NCBI GenBank assembly: GCA_029532625.1 | Contig: JARFXM010000009.1 | Coordinates: 1,736,001-1,800,000 of the forward strand | Direction of reading: 5' to 3' | DNA length: 64,000 nucleotides | Source of the DNA: Lomentospora prolificans | Taxonomy: Eukaryota; Ascomycota; Sordariomycetes; Microascales; Microascaceae | Shown here: one piece after another, positions 59,726 to 64,000 of the stretch | How positions within the stretch are numbered: position 1 is the stretch's first letter | How the letters are laid out: the number at the start of each line of letters is the position of its first letter | Made by a program: the position numbers and the translations under genes | The notes under the pieces: model-generated | What the model saw: the letters and a program-made list of their open reading frames with translations, nothing else | Database searches by the model: none | What the model was told of the DNA's origin: nothing

Positions 59726-61051
59726 TTACTTGAAGTTGTTCTTCATCTCCCTCAACTTGGTCATCACCTGGATGGGGTCCGAATGACCCACTGCCTTTTG
59801 CACCTCGGGATCCTAAACGACTTCGTTAGTATCTCCGTGGATATCGCAAAAGAAATAAGCCGTATTTTGGCCCCCTACCTCCACTCGCATGAACACATTG
59901 TGCTTCTGTACCGCGCCATGTTAGAACTTCTCTTGTCCCAGCAGCTAGCTTTGCGCCGACCAGTTATACTTTACCTTTTCATCGCCAATGGTAAACTTGC
60001 CCTGCGACTCCTTATTTCCGTCCATGAACGAAGAGAGTTTCCGCACGGGGCTATCCTGCACTACCGAAAGGGCGAACTTGACATTGGCCTTGGTGTACTC
60101 GTGGCCCGGCTGGACAGCTCTCGCTTGTCAGCAACCTGATAACATTTCTGGAGAATGGGTCTCTCACATAAATCAGGGTATCGTCCGGTAGCGCCGCAAG
60201 AGTTTTGTTCAGCGCTGTGTGCATTTCCGAAGGCGTACCTTCGAAGAACCTTCCGCATCCTAACAGAGACCGAAAATGTTAGCAAGGCTATCGAATGTCG
60301 ACATCCGATATAGATCAGATCTTACCGCCGATGAAGAGGGTGTCTCCAGAGAAGACGGCTCGGTGATCACCGTCCTCCAAAAACCAGCAAATGCTGTCCT
60401 GCGTATGGCAAGGTGTGTGAAGACTGGTTACCGAGATGTTACCGATCTTGAGCTTCTCGTTGTGCTCTGGGGTGAACGTCACTCCCTCGGACTTGTTTCC
60501 ACCCCAAATAGGGAGAGTGGGTTTTCCGAGCGCCTCGCGCTATAGACGGCCACAAAGACACAGAGGGTTAGTCTTATAGCAACCGATGGGCCTTAGGGAC
60601 GAGAACACACAATTCTCATGTTTCCTCCAGCATGGTCGCCATGGCTAGGTGGGCTAATGTTAGCGAATACTCACGGATCCCTTCTGCTAGATCTGGACGG
60701 GATATGGCAACCACATACTGATGGGTGTTGACGATCGAAAGAAGGTTGAGACCATCAGATTCAACAGCCTTCTTGAGAACCGGCAGGACCCTACCTCATG
60801 TCAGTACTTGGGTTCCAACGGAACTCCTTCTCAAACGTAAGTACTTACTCGGGAGGATGAGCAGGGTCAATAATCACAGCATCCTTGGTCTTCTCATCCA
60901 CTACTAGATACGCGTAGTTGTCTCCCGTCCCCGTCCCTTCAAGAGGCCAAGAATTAGGTGTTAGAGGCTTCGCTCGCCAGTTATATCCTTGCTTGAAATT
61001 GAAGCTGAAGCTCGACTACAACTTACACATTGGGATGCTTTGAATATGCAT
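59726..61051 (-). CDS. GLO2: Glyoxalase II (hydroxyacylglutathione hydrolase)
   Basis: Nine exons (61027-61051, 60849-60936, 60719-60790, 60611-60644, 60326-60539, 60168-60259, 59975-60109, 59879-59902, 59726-59812) give 256 residues. It is a metallo-beta-lactamase-fold enzyme: MHIQSIPMWTGTGDNYAYLV, the metal motif THHHGDHAGGN (about 60-70), HTPCHTQDS, FSGDTLFIGGCGRFFEG and PGHEYT carry all expected ligands (His, Asp). It hydrolyses S-lactoylglutathione to D-lactate and glutathione, the second step of methylglyoxal detoxification. The start is a 25-base first exon; start MHIQ is typical of the cytosolic form. Exon 8 is only 24 bases and exon 4 only 34. The stop is directly followed by GTAAGT-like sequence, so a further exon is conceivable but KNNFK as the end fits the family. 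Acceptor of exon 2 is GAAG. Confidence 0.92.
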
Positions 61052-61606
61052 CTTGCGTTTTAGCGATGGTGTAAGCTATGGATGTAGTCGTTAGCTCCTC
61101 TCCGAAGGCTCTTGGACTAGCTCTAGGGTCTGGCATACACCTGCACACTTGGTGGCGAATCTGCTTTGTCGTCGAAACGGTCGAGGAGTAAACCTGAGAA
61201 GGGAACTCACTACAGGTCTATGCATTGGCAGGGCGTGAAGAGTGAAAAAGAAGAGCAGTTAAAAACGAACGGGTATCACCAAACTGCATTAGCTACAACC
61301 TATTGAGCACTGCCGTCATGCCTTCACAATCCTGCTTTGTAAGACGAGCTCCGTTGGACGCGGGGCAATGGCGGATTGGGTGGTGACTAATCAATTCGGT
61401 CCACCTAGACACCGCACAATTGTAAGCATCCGAGGTAGGTCTGTCGGCAGTCACGCCATCGTCAACTTGGGTCATTTCTCTTTCCGTATTCTATATTCGT
61501 CCTATAAACCACACGAAACCGGTAAATTGGGGTATCTAAGGGGAAACAAGACCACAATCATACGCAGGTGCTGCTCCGAGAGAAAGGATGCGGCCAGGAG
61601 GATGGC
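61052..61606. other. Intergenic region between GLO2 promoter and LAS1 3' end
   Basis: A 555-base stretch with no recognised gene. It would hold the GLO2 promoter and the LAS1 3' flank. Confidence 0.55.
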
Positions 61607-63060
61607 TCAAACAACCCCGATAGGCTTCGGCTCCCATCGCTCGTACACTGTCCATCCGATATTCCCTTCCGCAACGTGTTCGCGGGATTGCATCTGCTCG
61701 TCTTCATCACTCGAGGTGTTGGTAGTCTCGGCGACCAGTTGATTCCGTGACTTCATGATCTCATCTCTCGCTGCGTCCTCATCCTTCAACTCCGATGGCG
61801 CTGAATCCGCAGAGCCTTCGTTAGCCTGCATCAGCTGTCGCAATACCTGGAGTGATCTGAGAAGGACCCTGCTATTTTCCGTCTTATCTGAAATTTCCAT
61901 AACCGTCTTTAGGATCCGACTTTCTCCCCACCGATCAACTAGGCATTGGAAACTTTTGCTCTCTACCAGTGACTCCTCTTTCGCCTCTGCCTCGCCCTCG
62001 CCCAGACATCCGACAAGTGCCTCGTAGCATGGATCAGTTTGTGGCTCTTGAGACGAGCTCTGCTCTTCCAGATGCTGCCAGTAGTACTCCCATATCCACA
62101 CCAACGCTTTTTCGGCCGCCGATCGTAGTCTGGCGAGAGACGGAAGTTGCTCGTGCGTCGCTTGATGTCGAAGCTCGACAAAGGTTGCGGGGAGACCTAT
62201 CGTCTTGGCGATCGAGAACATGCTCATCTTGCGCTGCTTATCCTGCTGCATGTCCAGGAGGCCCGTAACGAATCTTTTGACACCTCCAAGTTAGCAAAGG
62301 AGGCTTACACAACGAACACTTGTGGGTGGGTAGGGGCTCAGTCCCGTCCGCGGTGCCTGGCCTAGCCTTCAGACCGGTTTACATGACGTCGGGGGGTCAG
62401 GGCAGCATTTACAAAGGGGCCATCGACGGGCGACAGGCGTAGTATCTTCGTGGTTGAAGGTTGTAGAAACCCCAGCCAGGAGTGCCTGAGTCACGGACAG
62501 TCCTACGATGCTCTCGTTCTCAAATCACGCCGAAAATGGTCCCAGAAAGCTACATCTAACACTCACCCACCCGACGCAGACCTAGGGCACCGGGGAAAAG
62601 AAAGTAGAAGAAGAAAAAAAAAGGAAGAGATGGGAAAACCCAAGCATGGAAAAGGTCAAGGAGGGAAAATAAGATGAACCGCGCCATACCGACTAAAGGC
62701 CGTTGAATACGCCGCCCGAACTGCGTACGCGGAGGAGCCCTGATGCTCTCGATCATCTCGAAGTCCCTCGTCGCTCAGAATCGCCGCCATCAGGAGCGCC
62801 GTCGACTCTACTAGATGGGGGCAATTCCCTCGCTGCACCCACATTGACACCCTCGCCACGGCGCGGTGCTGAAGCTCCTGCCTTGCGCGCCTCTGGTCTT
62901 CGACGGCAACATTGTCGTAATCCCTGGCAGACCCCTGCTCAGGAGCGCTGAGAGGCCTCAGAGCATCATCTGACGGATCTGGAGGCGTGGGGTAGAATTC
63001 CACGCGCACGGATAATAGTTCCTGACGGTCTCGCCAGGGAGTAAAGACGAATTGGACCAT
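61607..63060 (-). CDS. LAS1: Pre-rRNA ITS2 endonuclease LAS1
   Basis: Two exons (62690-63060, 61607-62273) give 345 residues. The N-terminal HEPN domain begins MVQFVFTPWRDRQELL, continues VSMWVQRGNCPHLVESTALL, and after the intron RFVTGLLD then KTIGLPATFVELRHQATHEQLPS. The catalytic R-phi-x3-H motif is R159-HQAT-H164. The C-terminal tail ends GWTVYERWEPKPIGVV, matching the conserved Las1 tail that reaches into the Grc3 kinase and switches on cleavage. Las1-Grc3 cuts ITS2 of the 27S pre-rRNA in the nucleolus. The intron is 416 bases, long for this window, with GCTAAC branch site and AAAAG acceptor. The start at 63060 is the first Met of the conserved block; an upstream in-frame frame has a poor extension. 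Confidence 0.93.
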
Positions 63061-64000
63061 TTCCCCCCCTTTGTCCTCGTAGCGGTGCGCCGTGTGCCGT
63101 TTATTCCCAATATGAAAGAAGGGTAAATTTTGCGGATGAATAAATTTTGACCAGTTTGAATCGGTGCATTGTATTTGGTGCTTGGCTGCCGTCAGCAAAA
63201 TTGATGGAAGCTTACATAAGCTGCCTAACTCTCCCAACGCATGCTCCGTGTCCCTTGGCTCCCTGTAATCATGTTCCTGAACAAAACGATGGGTAGATTC
63301 GGGAGATCCGGCAGAAGTTTCCACCTGTGGACCGCCCAGCCAGGAAGAAGAGTATCAAACCAATATCGGTATATTCTTTTACCGCCTCGCTGTCGCTGTC
63401 AGGGGAAAACGGTACGAGATTGCTCAAAGGGTGCGACTGGGGCAGGATTGTTAACCATGCGGCAGAAAGACCGCAACATCCGCTTCTTGTCGCTCCTCGC
63501 TTCCGGAGGGTGTTTGCCAGCGCGTAGATTCGGGATTCCTTCCATAGGATGGCCGCCCCTTCGTCAAACCCCGACCACAAATCTGCAGGTAAAGAGGGAG
63601 CAGCTACCACAGCCGGCGTGTGGGTATCGCCGGGTCCCCCAATGCAGGCGCAAACAGCACTTACAGGGACCCCATTTGATTCCCGTTTACCCTGTCCTTT
63701 GCCTGGCATACTTTTTCCACCGTACGAAAGTCCAGCCGTTGCGTGCGCCGATCACAGCACACGCACCTCCTCGCAAGCCGAGCTAGCGGGGGTGGGGCCC
63801 GGGGGAGGGAGGAAGAGCCAGCCATGAGCGAAATATGGCGGCATGGCCCCCCAGATAGTGAGACCGAACTCACGGAGGGAAAAGGGAGGGAATGGGTCGA
63901 CCAAAGGAAAATTGGTCTGTGGACACGCCCCAGCATCCGCCCCAGTCAAGTCAGTCACGCCCTCAGCCCACCAAACTACGGGGTACAGTTTATCCCGTTC
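63061..64000. other. Region upstream of LAS1 to the window end
   Basis: About 0.9 kb. It contains the LAS1 promoter. A minus-strand frame of 146 codons (63269-63709) opens with MPGKGQGKRESNG and could be a partial, misread or chance frame; I do not call it. No other gene is seen before the window ends. Confidence 0.4.

Noticed and set aside
63269..63709. Minus-strand 146-codon frame opening MPGKGQGKRESNG
   Set aside because: Its GTAAGT-like site does not lead to an in-phase continuation, and no family is recognised. It could be a fragment of a gene, but evidence is too weak.
1..64000. Transposon, CRISPR or prophage content
   Set aside because: No terminal repeats, transposase domains or spaced direct repeats were seen; the longest repeat noticed is the 58-bp duplication. 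CRISPR and prophages are not expected in a fungal nuclear genome.

Overview
This window is nuclear DNA from a filamentous ascomycete (Pezizomycotina, most likely Sordariomycetes). Protein-coding genes are split by short GT-AG introns (mostly 50-200 nt) with CTAAC-like branch sites. One gene encodes a Pth11-type rhodopsin-domain membrane protein, a family confined to filamentous ascomycetes, and the others are closest in kind to fungal housekeeping proteins. I reconstructed 17 protein genes. Exon phases were checked by hand; every model sums to a whole number of codons, except the EF-hand gene, which carries two apparent frameshifts. No tRNA, rRNA, transposon or CRISPR array was recognised. Left part (1-15,000): a DUG3-type glutamine amidotransferase (+), a cystinosin-like PQ-loop vacuolar transporter (-), an EF-hand mitochondrial aspartate/glutamate carrier (-) and a G2/mitotic B-type cyclin (-) whose first exon is only 12 nt and whose promoter holds two ACGCGT (MBF-type) boxes. 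Centre (15,000-36,500): gene-poor. An 8.3-kb stretch without a recognisable gene precedes a regulator with an unusual layout (conserved N-terminal block, C-terminal Zn2Cys6 cluster). Then come an MFS monocarboxylate-type transporter (+) convergent with kynurenine formamidase (-), and another 4.6-kb gap. Right part (36,500-64,000): gene-dense. In order: Pth11-like receptor (+), FAD monooxygenase (-), RNA polymerase III subunit RPC4/RPC53 (-), urease accessory protein UreD (-), cohesin subunit SCC3 (+), telomere protein POT1 (-), importin alpha (+), a calmodulin-like EF-hand protein (-), glyoxalase II (-) with nine exons, and the pre-rRNA endonuclease LAS1 (-). Shared themes, without operons: glutathione chemistry (DUG3, glyoxalase II), chromosome biology (cyclin B, SCC3, POT1), and RNA/ribosome production (RPC4, LAS1, importin alpha). 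The most useful oddities are the two homopolymer frameshifts in the EF-hand gene and the Zn2Cys6 protein with its conserved N-terminal block. Others are a 58-bp tandem duplication whose copies differ only in one arm of an internal inverted repeat, start-proximal micro-exons, and intergenic recurrence of GCTGGC and TATTA words. No clearly new multigene system was found.
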